Assembly (NCBI GenBank): GCA_002333425.1
Contig: DDBL01000075.1
Span: 7,837 to 32,152, forward strand
Direction of reading: 5' to 3'
Length of the DNA: 24,316 bases
Source of the DNA: Leptospiraceae bacterium UBA2033
Lineage (GTDB): Bacteria > Spirochaetota > Leptospiria > Leptospirales > Leptospiraceae
This document shows positions 16,168 through 22,873 of this stretch, in pieces; position 1 is the first letter of the stretch; every line of letters starts with the position of its first letter. The notes beneath the pieces are model-generated. The model worked only from the letters and a program-made list of their open reading frames with translations, was not told the origin of the DNA and searched no databases. Made by a program: the position numbers and the translations under genes.

Positions 16168-16185
16168 TTTTCTTACTCGTCTTGT
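16156..16185 (+). terminator. Likely terminator of the xseAB-MFS operon
   Basis: ACAAGTGAGTA (16156-16166) pairs with TACTCGTCTTGT (16174-16185) around a 7-base loop. The 11-pair stem includes one G-T pair and one bulge. It covers the MFS stop codon and is followed by a moderately T-rich stretch. The stem also covers the end of the convergent small gene, so it may act on both strands. Confidence 0.4.
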
Positions 16186-16391
16186 TTATATTTAGTTTTA
16201 CGTTTTAAATTTTTCTCAGCTTCTTTTTCTTTGGCGATTGCATCTTTACTTTTACAGATTTCCTTAGACTCAAGCCATGTACATTTAGGTTTTCCTTCTT
16301 TATGACATTGTTTTTTGGTCGTAAATGCGTTACAGGAATCTTCTTCTTGTGCAAACACAACCGAACTTACAAGTAAAGAAGTTGTTAGAAT
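16173..16391 (-). CDS. Small secreted cysteine-rich protein, start codon unclear
   Basis: The certain part (16173-16358, from a GTG) encodes 61 residues with the spacing SCNAFTTKKQC...KCTWLESKEIC. Such C..TKK.C....C.W....C patterns are common in small secreted proteins with disulfides. Upstream in the same frame the translation reads FFILTTSLLVSSVVFAQEE, a good signal peptide core and cleavage site, so the gene must start further up. However, no ATG, GTG or TTG exists in this frame back to the stop at 16479-16481. AGGA lies 12 nt before an ATT at 16391, which I use as the boundary; AUU starts are known but rare. The ATT would overlap the ATG of the divergent reading frame at 16390. The C-terminal tail is Lys/Glu-rich. 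Function unknown. Confidence 0.55.
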   Translation of the reverse strand: MLTTSLLVSSVVFAQEEDSCNAFTTKKQCHKEGKPKCTWLESKEICKSKDAIAKEKEAEKNLKRKTKYKQDE

Positions 16392-16667
16392 GAAAAAACT
16401 ATTTCCTGTGAAAAAATCGAATCTAATTTTTTTATTCGGGATTTTTATATCAAAGATTTTTCTAGAAATCTTTTTTATTTAGAAGTAAAAACTACAGACA
16501 AAGAAAATTTTCCAAATTTTTTAGATATTGATGTAGAGAAAACTACAGATCCAGAATTCCCAAAAATAAAAAAGGCAAAGTTCATCACAAAAATTGAGAA
16601 CTCTGAAGGCGATCGAATCCGAGGAAGTTATAACTACCACACCGGGTCTTCTGTCATTTCTTATGAA
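16390..16667 (+). pseudogene. Frameshifted 5' part of the IPT-domain membrane protein gene
   Basis: The downstream frame stays open back to 16389 and its translation is protein-like (DIDVEKTTDPEF, AKFITKIENSEGDRIRGSYNY), but it contains no ATG, GTG or TTG before 16668. The only good start, ATG 16390 (MKKLFPVKKSN), is in the frame one base off and stops at 16480. A T7 run at 16427-16433 lies between; one extra T there would join MKKLFPVKKSN to the downstream protein. The ATG frame reads this run as T-TTT-TTA, the classic -1 slippery heptamer. It may be an assembly error, a mutation, or a recoding site. Confidence 0.5.
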
Positions 16668-17759
16668 TTGAGTTTTTCTGAAAATAGCAAACCAGGTCCG
16701 ATATGCGTTAGACTCTACGATGACAAGTATAAACCTCTTAGCTCTTTTGTATACAACCTACCCGAAAGAATGGAAGCTGCCGGCAAACAACCATTAATCC
16801 TTAAAATCACACCAAACGGTGGTGTGCCTGGCGAAACAATCACCATACTCGGAAAGAACTTTCAAAATAATATGGATCATATGTTCATTCAAATCATCAG
16901 TGAAGACCAAGATGATTATGAATATGGCGACAAAGAGTTAGTAACCGTTCAGCCATTTTATTTATCCCCACCTGATGAAAAACAAATCCAGGAATTAAAA
17001 TTTACCATTCCGCAGGAAGCAACCAGTTCTTATAAATTCTATGAAAAAATAATTGGTAAAAGTGTAAGAATGAAGTTACTCTCAAATTATCGCCCTTCTA
17101 CAACAGAACAATTGGTAATCCTAAAACCCTATTGGAAATGGATTGGTGGTGGATTTACAATTATAGTAACTATGTTATTTATTGGAGCAATTGCTGTTTT
17201 ACTTAAAAAATTCAATTTCACACATGAAATTCTTTTGGATTCTAGAACAAACTCCTACAGCCTTGCCAATTTCCAATCCTTTGCATGGACAATTGTGTTT
17301 TTAGGAAGTTATTTCTATGTTGCCATTAGCTCTGGTATCATTTTAAATACTTCTGAATTGCCTGACTTTAACTTTTCTTTAATTGCTCTGATGGGAATTA
17401 GTTATGGTGGACTTCTTACTTCTAGTTACTTAGATAAGCGCAAAACAGAAGTTACCTTCTACAAAGATAAACCAGAATTTAAAGACTTGATTTCTGATCC
17501 GAACGGTGGAATTGATCTTTCTCGTTTGCAGTTACTCGGTTTTACCCTCATCTCTATCATTGTTTATATTTTTTACTTATTCAAAGCAAATGTATTAAAC
17601 GGACTTCCTGGAATTCCTGAAACACTCCACACAATGCTTCTTACAAGCCAAGGTGGGTATTTAGGGAATAAAGCAATTGAACTAAAGAATAATACGCCTG
17701 CAACAATTGCAGATACACCTAAAGAAGAGAAACCGGTCGAGGAAAAAAAAGAAGTCTAA
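16668..17759 (+). CDS. IPT/TIG-domain membrane protein, function unknown
   Basis: 363 residues from the TTG at 16668; the true protein probably starts upstream (about 456 residues if the frameshift is bridged). Residues about 42-140 form an IPT/TIG immunoglobulin-like domain (ILKITPNGGVPGETITILGKNF). Four membrane segments follow, near 157-182, 207-230, 238-260 and 287-310. A conserved-looking block then reads GIPETLHTMLLTSQGGYLGNKA, and the tail is Glu/Lys-rich and cytoplasmic or periplasmic (EEKPVEEKKEV). The IPT domain would face away from the cytoplasm. It converges on the next gene with 5 bp between stops. I do not know the family's role. Confidence 0.75.
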   Translation: MSFSENSKPGPICVRLYDDKYKPLSSFVYNLPERMEAAGKQPLILKITPNGGVPGETITILGKNFQNNMDHMFIQIISEDQDDYEYGDKELVTVQPFYLSPPDEKQIQELKFTIPQEATSSYKFYEKIIGKSVRMKLLSNYRPSTTEQLVILKPYWKWIGGGFTIIVTMLFIGAIAVLLKKFNFTHEILLDSRTNSYSLANFQSFAWTIVFLGSYFYVAISSGIILNTSELPDFNFSLIALMGISYGGLLTSSYLDKRKTEVTFYKDKPEFKDLISDPNGGIDLSRLQLLGFTLISIIVYIFYLFKANVLNGLPGIPETLHTMLLTSQGGYLGNKAIELKNNTPATIADTPKEEKPVEEKKEV

Positions 17760-17766
17760 AACTTCT
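17743..17766 (-). terminator. Terminator of the coiled-coil gene
   Basis: On the minus strand AGAAGT-TTTAG-ACTTCT forms a 6-bp stem immediately followed by eight T. This is intrinsic-terminator geometry although the stem is A/T-rich. It begins at the coiled-coil gene's stop codon and lies inside the last codons of the convergent IPT gene. Confidence 0.45.
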
Positions 17767-20023
17767 ACTGCATTGCTAAGATTAAAGACACCATTTCTTC
17801 ATTTATATCGAGTGCTTTTGCGATTTCAGGAATGGACTGTCTTTTTTTCTTTAGAGCAAGAACGTTAGTTGTTAGATCCTGCATTACTCCAGAAAATTTA
17901 GGAAGAACTTTTTTAGGTCTTCCTTTTCCTGAACTAGACTTAGGAATTTGAACTGCGGAATTCATTTGGGAAATTTTATCATCAGCACGTAAAAGCAGAT
18001 TTTCGATATTAGCCTTTACTTCTTCTAGTCTATTTTCCATGGTTGTGATTTGTTTATGCCTTGCAGATAAGTCAATCATCATACTTTCAATATGACTAAA
18101 CTTAGATTCCATAAGTTTAATATCAGCAGTTTTGCTATTGATTAGGGCAACTTTTTGATCCACTTCGGAAACAAAATGACTGAATTCACTTCGTTTTGAT
18201 TCTAAGGCAGAAACTTCTTTTGAAAATTTTAGTAATTGGTCATCTACTGATTTTGTTTTTTTAACTTGTTCAGTTAAGGAGCCGGAGATAATATTGAGTT
18301 TCCTCTCAAAACCAGCTATTTCGACTAATCGTTGTTTGATTTCTTCTCCAAACTTTTCCATTTGTTTGATTCTGGAATCAATTGTTTGAACTACTTTTCC
18401 TTTTTCGGTTAGGTACTCTGTTTTTTCTTGGTCGAGTAATTTGATTTCTTTTTCAGTATTACGAATTGCAGTTTCGAGCAAATTGATATTGCTCATATAA
18501 TTATTGATGTTTTCTTCTTTAGTTTTGATTATCTCTATGTTAGAAGACATTTTCCAAAATGCTTCATCGGATTGTTTGATTAAATTATCCATCACCTCTT
18601 TGTTGGTTTGAAATTTTTCTATTTTTCTAATTTCATCTGTAACAACTTTTAAGGATTTTTCAAGAGATTCTTTTTCTGAGCTAATTTCCATAAATAGTTC
18701 ATGTTTCATTAACTCTGCCAAATTAATTTCACTTTCTAAATCTGCTTTTAGATCTTCTTTTACTTTTGCAATTTCGAGTTTAGTTGTCTCAATAAAATTG
18801 ACTCCTGACTTATTCAAATAGTCTAGGTGTTGGCTTACTTGTCCTTTTAGAATCACAGATTGATTTTCTATTCTTCTATCTAAGGTTGAATTGAATTCTT
18901 CTAATCTTTTTTTGTGTTTTTCAATTTGTTCAATCGTTTTCTTTTCAATCTCTAAATCTCTTTCTTCATTAAAAACTTCTATTTGTCTTTTGTTTAATTC
19001 AAAAACATCTTTTCCCACTTTTTGAATTTGTTCTATGAATTCGTTTGATTCTATTCTTGCTCGTGTGAGTTTGTCTTGGATTGTTTTAAATACATTTTCG
19101 CCATAATTAGCGAGTAATAGCTGTTGTTCTCTATAAAGTTGTGAATCTAAATTTTGAATTCGATGCAAAAGATTTAAAAACTCACCACGACCACGAAGGC
19201 TGTTGGAAAAACTTTTAGAAATAGTGCTGTAATTTTTGTCGTTTGGATCTTCTAAACTTTCCGTAAAAGCTTGGTCAAACTTAGTTTTATAAGAAGAGTA
19301 AAGCGCATCCATCTCATGGCTAAATACTTCTGTATTAAATGTATTTTTGTCTTTTAGAACAATGTCTAGTTTGAGGATAGTTTCATTTGTATCCTCGTTG
19401 GATAATTGACTAAAAACCTGTTGGTCAATCTTATATTGATTTAGAGAAACAACTTTTGCGGGGTTACTTGCAATTTGCCCCATTGGTAAAATTTCTTTTT
19501 GCTTTGTAACAGAGTCAAACGTAAGTGAGGTTGGTTTTTCTGTTTCTAATTTTGTAAATTGATGTTCATGTGGAAGCAAAATAAAATTATTCTTAACAGT
19601 TATAGAAAACATCTCAGGATTAAAACTAAAAGTAGTTTTTACAGTTAAGTTTTGTTTCATCAACTCTTCTTTATATTTATAAAAATTCTTTTCGTTTAAT
19701 TCCTTTCCTATTTTTTCCATTCCAATCGCATAATCACTTGGGTCGCTAATATCCAAACCTAATTCTTTAAACAAAACTCGTTTGATATTTGCTTTAGTAG
19801 CATTTACCACTAAACCCCGAACAGAGTTATAACAAATGTCCATAGAGTCCGCTTTGTTGTATTTTTTCAAAACTGCTGCTATGATATTTTTTAAAGATTC
19901 CTGACTAGACTTGGTAAGGTAATACGTTTTAATTGTGATCGGTTTGTTGCTATTTACAGCCCCGATGATCACATCGGTATTCATTTCTTTACTGGTCTTA
20001 ACTACCTTCATCGCTGCACTCAT
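17765..20023 (-). CDS. Long coiled-coil protein with AT-hook-like motif and C-terminal HTH
   Basis: 752 residues, no signal peptide or membrane segment. Residues 1-250 are globular with mixed strands and helices (ITIKTYYLTKSSQESLKNII, FSFNPEMFSITVKNNFILLP) and match nothing I know. About 270-690 are almost continuous heptad-rich coiled coil. A basic SSGKGRPKK (about 697-705) contains the GRP core of an AT-hook. The last 30 residues, KKRQSIPEIAKALDINEEMVSLILAM, look like a small helix-turn-helix of the kind that ends YlxL/DUF6115-type coiled-coil proteins. The ATG at 20023 has GAGG 10 nt upstream. A role in chromosome or cell-structure organisation is possible, but inferred only from shape. 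It has no SMC or MukB ATPase motifs. Confidence 0.8.
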   Translation of the reverse strand: MSAAMKVVKTSKEMNTDVIIGAVNSNKPITIKTYYLTKSSQESLKNIIAAVLKKYNKADSMDICYNSVRGLVVNATKANIKRVLFKELGLDISDPSDYAIGMEKIGKELNEKNFYKYKEELMKQNLTVKTTFSFNPEMFSITVKNNFILLPHEHQFTKLETEKPTSLTFDSVTKQKEILPMGQIASNPAKVVSLNQYKIDQQVFSQLSNEDTNETILKLDIVLKDKNTFNTEVFSHEMDALYSSYKTKFDQAFTESLEDPNDKNYSTISKSFSNSLRGRGEFLNLLHRIQNLDSQLYREQQLLLANYGENVFKTIQDKLTRARIESNEFIEQIQKVGKDVFELNKRQIEVFNEERDLEIEKKTIEQIEKHKKRLEEFNSTLDRRIENQSVILKGQVSQHLDYLNKSGVNFIETTKLEIAKVKEDLKADLESEINLAELMKHELFMEISSEKESLEKSLKVVTDEIRKIEKFQTNKEVMDNLIKQSDEAFWKMSSNIEIIKTKEENINNYMSNINLLETAIRNTEKEIKLLDQEKTEYLTEKGKVVQTIDSRIKQMEKFGEEIKQRLVEIAGFERKLNIISGSLTEQVKKTKSVDDQLLKFSKEVSALESKRSEFSHFVSEVDQKVALINSKTADIKLMESKFSHIESMMIDLSARHKQITTMENRLEEVKANIENLLLRADDKISQMNSAVQIPKSSSGKGRPKKVLPKFSGVMQDLTTNVLALKKKRQSIPEIAKALDINEEMVSLILAMQ

Positions 20024-20193
20024 TGAATAAAAACCTCTAAAATTAGGATTAGTTGTCTGAAATCTATTTCTATCTTTATCGACATAATTTCATTTTGTCT
20101 CATTAGGATTTTAATAAAATATAGCCTTTTTTTGAAAGCAATTTACAGTTATTCATTGACTAAAGAATTTTGGCGATAATCATAACAGCGTCT

Positions 20194-20457
20194 ATGAAAA
20201 TTACCAAAGAAGGCATCGAATTTAACGAATTGAAGGAATTCTCTAAGTTTATTACAAATTTAGAACTGATGGGAACTCTACAACTACGAGAAGCACTCAA
20301 AGATAAAAAAGGGAATATTTTAATCAAAGAGTTGGTATACGTACGGGATTCTAGCATCAAAAAACTTGAGTCCATGCCAGATCAATATACCCCTACTTTC
20401 AAAATCCAAACAACTGCAGAGTTAGTAAATAAAATTAGAAAAAAAACTATCCCTTGA
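20194..20457 (+). CDS. N-terminal part of a split HD-type protein
   Basis: 87 residues from ATG 20194; a TTG at 20170 is also in frame. MKITKEGIEF...LREALKDKKGNILIKELVYVRDSSIKKLESM resembles the small beta module that precedes the HD domain in HD-GYP proteins (..DLYDKNGNLLIKKG...). It runs into an A8 tract (20439-20446) and stops at 20455-20457. Two bases later the next frame continues with a sequence that fits directly: removing one A gives NKIRKK-LSLEVVSVLEE. This is therefore probably one gene with the following frame (417 residues), interrupted by a +1 frameshift. TTGACT at 20156-20161 may be its -35 box. Confidence 0.6.
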   Translation: MKITKEGIEFNELKEFSKFITNLELMGTLQLREALKDKKGNILIKELVYVRDSSIKKLESMPDQYTPTFKIQTTAELVNKIRKKTIP

Positions 20458-20458
20458 A

Positions 20459-21448
20459 GTGGTATCAGTCCTAGAAGAGACAGAAAAAAGTTTCATATCC
20501 ATATTGTTTAACCAAAATACAGCAAATATGAAAAATGCAGAAAATCTGATCAGTAACTCATTCTATTCAGATTCCCTTGTCCTCGTCTCCTATGAAATCA
20601 TGATGGAAGACTTACCGTTTTTTCATCATATCGTAAAAATGGGACTTCTATGTCTAGGGACAGTAATTCAAAAAAACTATGCCATAAAACTAATTCATAG
20701 AAATGCATTTCTAGCAGGTCTTGCAGCTGACCTAATTTTATTCAAAACAAATTACTGGAAAAATTCCAACTTAGATGACACACTCATGTTGGATCTAATG
20801 AAACTCAATATCCAAATTGCGGAAAATATTGGTTTGCCGGAAGAAATTATCTATGCCATCCAAAATCATATAGTTCGCGGACTTTATGTTGTTGATTATC
20901 CTGAACCAGTTGATTTTGAACTCCTAAAACAAAATACTTTCTTACAAAATTCTTCCACAGAAAAAGAAAAAAGTTCAGCGCAAGACAACGAATACTATGA
21001 AGATACAATTAGAATTTTAACAGAAGCTTTAAAGATCACAAGGTTTATATCAGAGGCAAATAAAAAAATGTCCGACACCGAAGACATCGCTCAAAAACTA
21101 GTGGTGATGTTTGCCTACAATGTTGAGAAAAAAAACTTCAATGAAGAAATTGCAAACCCAATGATTGATTGTTTTCGCCAATACGAAAAGATAATCAAAC
21201 GAATTCGTAAAGTGGCAAAACTAGAAAATCTTTGCCTACATCCTCCATCTGCCTGGGCTTATCCAAAACCCAAAGCCGTCCAAATACTTTGCAAAAACAA
21301 CCACCACACCTGCCATCACTATATTTCAGGTTGGAATATAAATGTAATTAGTATACAAGAAGCTATTGGATATATTGGAACAAGTCTACAGCCGGGAAGT
21401 TATCCTAAATGTCGTTTGGAAAAAGAACTAAGTGAATTAGAAGACTAA
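20459..21448 (+). CDS. Degenerate HD-domain protein, second part of split gene
   Basis: 329 residues from GTG 20459. There is no ribosome binding site before the GTG and the frame is already open at 20429, which supports fusion to the preceding frame. The helical pattern HRNAFLAGLAADLILFK then NIQIAENIGLPEEIIYAIQNH follows HD/HD-GYP phosphohydrolases, where AxLLHDIGK and AxxLGLPEEVIEAIxxHHE occur. The metal-binding His-Asp pair is missing, so hydrolysis of cyclic di-GMP is unlikely and a binding or scaffold role is more probable. Near the C-terminus is a Cys/His-rich patch (LCLHPP, ILCKNNHHTCHHYISGW, YPKCRLEK) that could bind metal. The assignment to the HD fold is tentative. Confidence 0.65.
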   Translation: MVSVLEETEKSFISILFNQNTANMKNAENLISNSFYSDSLVLVSYEIMMEDLPFFHHIVKMGLLCLGTVIQKNYAIKLIHRNAFLAGLAADLILFKTNYWKNSNLDDTLMLDLMKLNIQIAENIGLPEEIIYAIQNHIVRGLYVVDYPEPVDFELLKQNTFLQNSSTEKEKSSAQDNEYYEDTIRILTEALKITRFISEANKKMSDTEDIAQKLVVMFAYNVEKKNFNEEIANPMIDCFRQYEKIIKRIRKVAKLENLCLHPPSAWAYPKPKAVQILCKNNHHTCHHYISGWNINVISIQEAIGYIGTSLQPGSYPKCRLEKELSELED

Positions 21449-21483
21449 ATCGAAAAAATATCATTCGAATTTTTAAAAATAAC

Positions 21484-21512
21484 TTGCCCGTCTAATTTCT
21501 ATTTGCTTATCT
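21484..21512 (+). promoter_or_regulatory. Possible promoter of the 21571 gene
   Basis: TTGCCC, 17 bases, then TTATCT, with TTCTATTTG in the spacer at 21497. The layout is the same as upstream of the gene at 10201. The only other sequence in the 21449-21570 gap is A/T-rich and unremarkable. Confidence 0.3.
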
Positions 21513-21570
21513 GGGATTCAATCAACTCTGCAGTAAAAATGACAGAGAATAAACAATCGGGAGATTTAAA

Positions 21571-21846
21571 ATGGATTTAGTAGAATTAACAAAAACAGTT
21601 CAAGATGCAATTGATAAAGGTGCAACCTCAGTGGAACAAATTCACAGACAAATAGCAAACATGCCACTAGACTTTCTTGCTAAAATTGAACAACTAGAAG
21701 GACCAGTAAACCAGGCAAAAGAATTTCAAGATAAAACCATCGGTAGTATCTATGAAACCATCCACAACATAAACGCAAAAGCGGGAGAAATCGCAAACGA
21801 ACTACTCGCAAAAATGAACCCAGACAGCACAGTTTCTAATAAGTAA
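21571..21846 (+). CDS. Small helical conserved-type protein, function unknown
   Basis: 91 residues, ATG 21571 with GGGAG 6 nt upstream, a strong site. The protein is amphipathic helix throughout: LVELTKTVQDAIDKGATSVEQIHRQIANMPLDFL, then a break at GPVNQ, then TIGSIYETIHNINAKAGEIANELL. No Cys, signal peptide or membrane segment. The KGATSVEQIHRQIANMPLDFL...TIGSIYETI pattern resembles short phasin-like or stress-related proteins seen in various bacteria, but I cannot name the family. It is a single gene with its own promoter candidate, followed by a large inverted repeat that may end its transcript. Confidence 0.8.
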   Translation: MDLVELTKTVQDAIDKGATSVEQIHRQIANMPLDFLAKIEQLEGPVNQAKEFQDKTIGSIYETIHNINAKAGEIANELLAKMNPDSTVSNK

Positions 21847-21862
21847 AAATTTGAAAGATTTC

Positions 21863-22024
21863 ACCACAGAAATACTTATATCCGTAAATTAGGAGAAAGA
21901 ATTTTGAATATCTTTAATTTGTCATTCCCGAAATTTTCTATCGGGAATCTCTAGATCTTGAGACCCCCGATAGAAAATTTCGGGGGTGACAGTTCATAGC
22001 CTTTTTTCGCCTCTGTGGCAAATC
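21863..22024. repeat. Degraded composite repeat with CCACAGA / TCTGTGG ends
   Basis: TTTCACCACAGA (21860-21871 region) and GCCTCTGTGGCAAATC (22009-22024) face each other like the ends of the 10965-11163 element. Inside are an AGAATTTTGAAT word (21899-21910) and the 70-bp hairpin at 21921-21990. The left end is much decayed. The element fills the gap between convergent genes. Confidence 0.4.
21921..21990. repeat. Long GTCATTCCCGA-family inverted repeat, hairpin
   Basis: Left arm 21921-21945 and right arm 21966-21990 are 25 bases each and match at 23 positions; both mismatches can form G-U pairs in RNA. The left arm starts GTCATTCCCGAAATTTTC, and the loop is 20 bases. Lying between convergent stops (21846 and 22037), it could work as a two-way terminator, though it has no T-tract. 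It is the most complete of three family copies in the window. Confidence 0.65.
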
Positions 22025-22036
22025 TTTTCAGTATCC

Positions 22037-22852
22037 CTAAAAGTTGAATGTGTTTGCGGGTATCGTTACATTACGTCTAACGTTCTTGTATTGAATATCT
22101 ACTTGGGAAGTATCTTTTTCTAACTCACCATTTATTTCTGTTACTCTTGTTGTAAGTCTTTCTGGTGGATGATCTCCATTTCTATATTTCTCTGGAACTT
22201 GGCAAATTGCTTTCATATTTCTTTCTGTAGAACTATATTCTAAAGAAGAAAGTCCCTTCTCATAAAAAAAATACTTATATTCATCTTTTCCTCTTTTTAC
22301 TAAAACTCTTTTTTCTGATGGACTGAGGTAACTTTTATCAGACTTAAACTCTTCGATAAAATTTTGTGCAATAGTGAAGTAGATGATTGGATAAGGGATA
22401 ACAATTGGTTTGCGCGATGTCGGATCTACCATATGTATATCACCCATCTCTTGTTCATGGATTTTTTCTTGTCCTGAAGATTTGATTTTGATTATTGTGT
22501 TATCAGAAATGATTTGCGAAATGATGAGTCCAAAAAAAGGTTCCATCAATTGGATTTTGACCTTTCCAGTATTTCTATCAAAAAAAATCTTCCCGTTTAC
22601 GTTGTTTACTTCTCTTAACTTCTCACCGGAAAGTATTTTCATCGAAAATTCTCCAGTAAAAGAAACCGAGTTTTTTTCAAGTTTCTCTACTATTTCGACT
22701 AACGATTTTGCTCTTTGGTCGTTGTATCTTAAATTTTGTAGTTGTTTTGTGTCTGTATAACCTTCATCTTTTATGACTTCCCTATCGCTTGTGCAATGGT
22801 TTAAAGTAAAAAGAAAAGAGATAAGAAATAAGTTTTGTAAAATGTTTTTCAT
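22037..22852 (-). CDS. LolA/LolB-like outer-membrane lipoprotein
   Basis: 271 residues. The N-terminus MKNILQNLFLISFLFTLNHC is a lipoprotein signal with Cys20; LNHC fits the relaxed spirochaetal lipobox, with His at -1 unusual. The body has alternating strands (FTGEFSMKILSG, VNGKIFFDRNTGKVKIQLMEPFFGLIISQIISDN, IKIKSSGQEKIHEQE) like the open beta-barrel of LolA/LolB and DUF4292 lipoproteins, which carry lipid or lipoproteins. The upstream gene on the same transcript encodes a TPR protein, and in many proteobacteria a similar TPR gene precedes lolB. The two are 21 bp apart. The ATG at 22852 has AGGAAA 5 nt upstream. Function is inferred from fold and context, not from conserved catalytic residues. 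Confidence 0.7.
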   Translation of the reverse strand: MKNILQNLFLISFLFTLNHCTSDREVIKDEGYTDTKQLQNLRYNDQRAKSLVEIVEKLEKNSVSFTGEFSMKILSGEKLREVNNVNGKIFFDRNTGKVKIQLMEPFFGLIISQIISDNTIIKIKSSGQEKIHEQEMGDIHMVDPTSRKPIVIPYPIIYFTIAQNFIEEFKSDKSYLSPSEKRVLVKRGKDEYKYFFYEKGLSSLEYSSTERNMKAICQVPEKYRNGDHPPERLTTRVTEINGELEKDTSQVDIQYKNVRRNVTIPANTFNF

Positions 22853-22873
22853 ATTGTTTCCTATTTTTATTGA

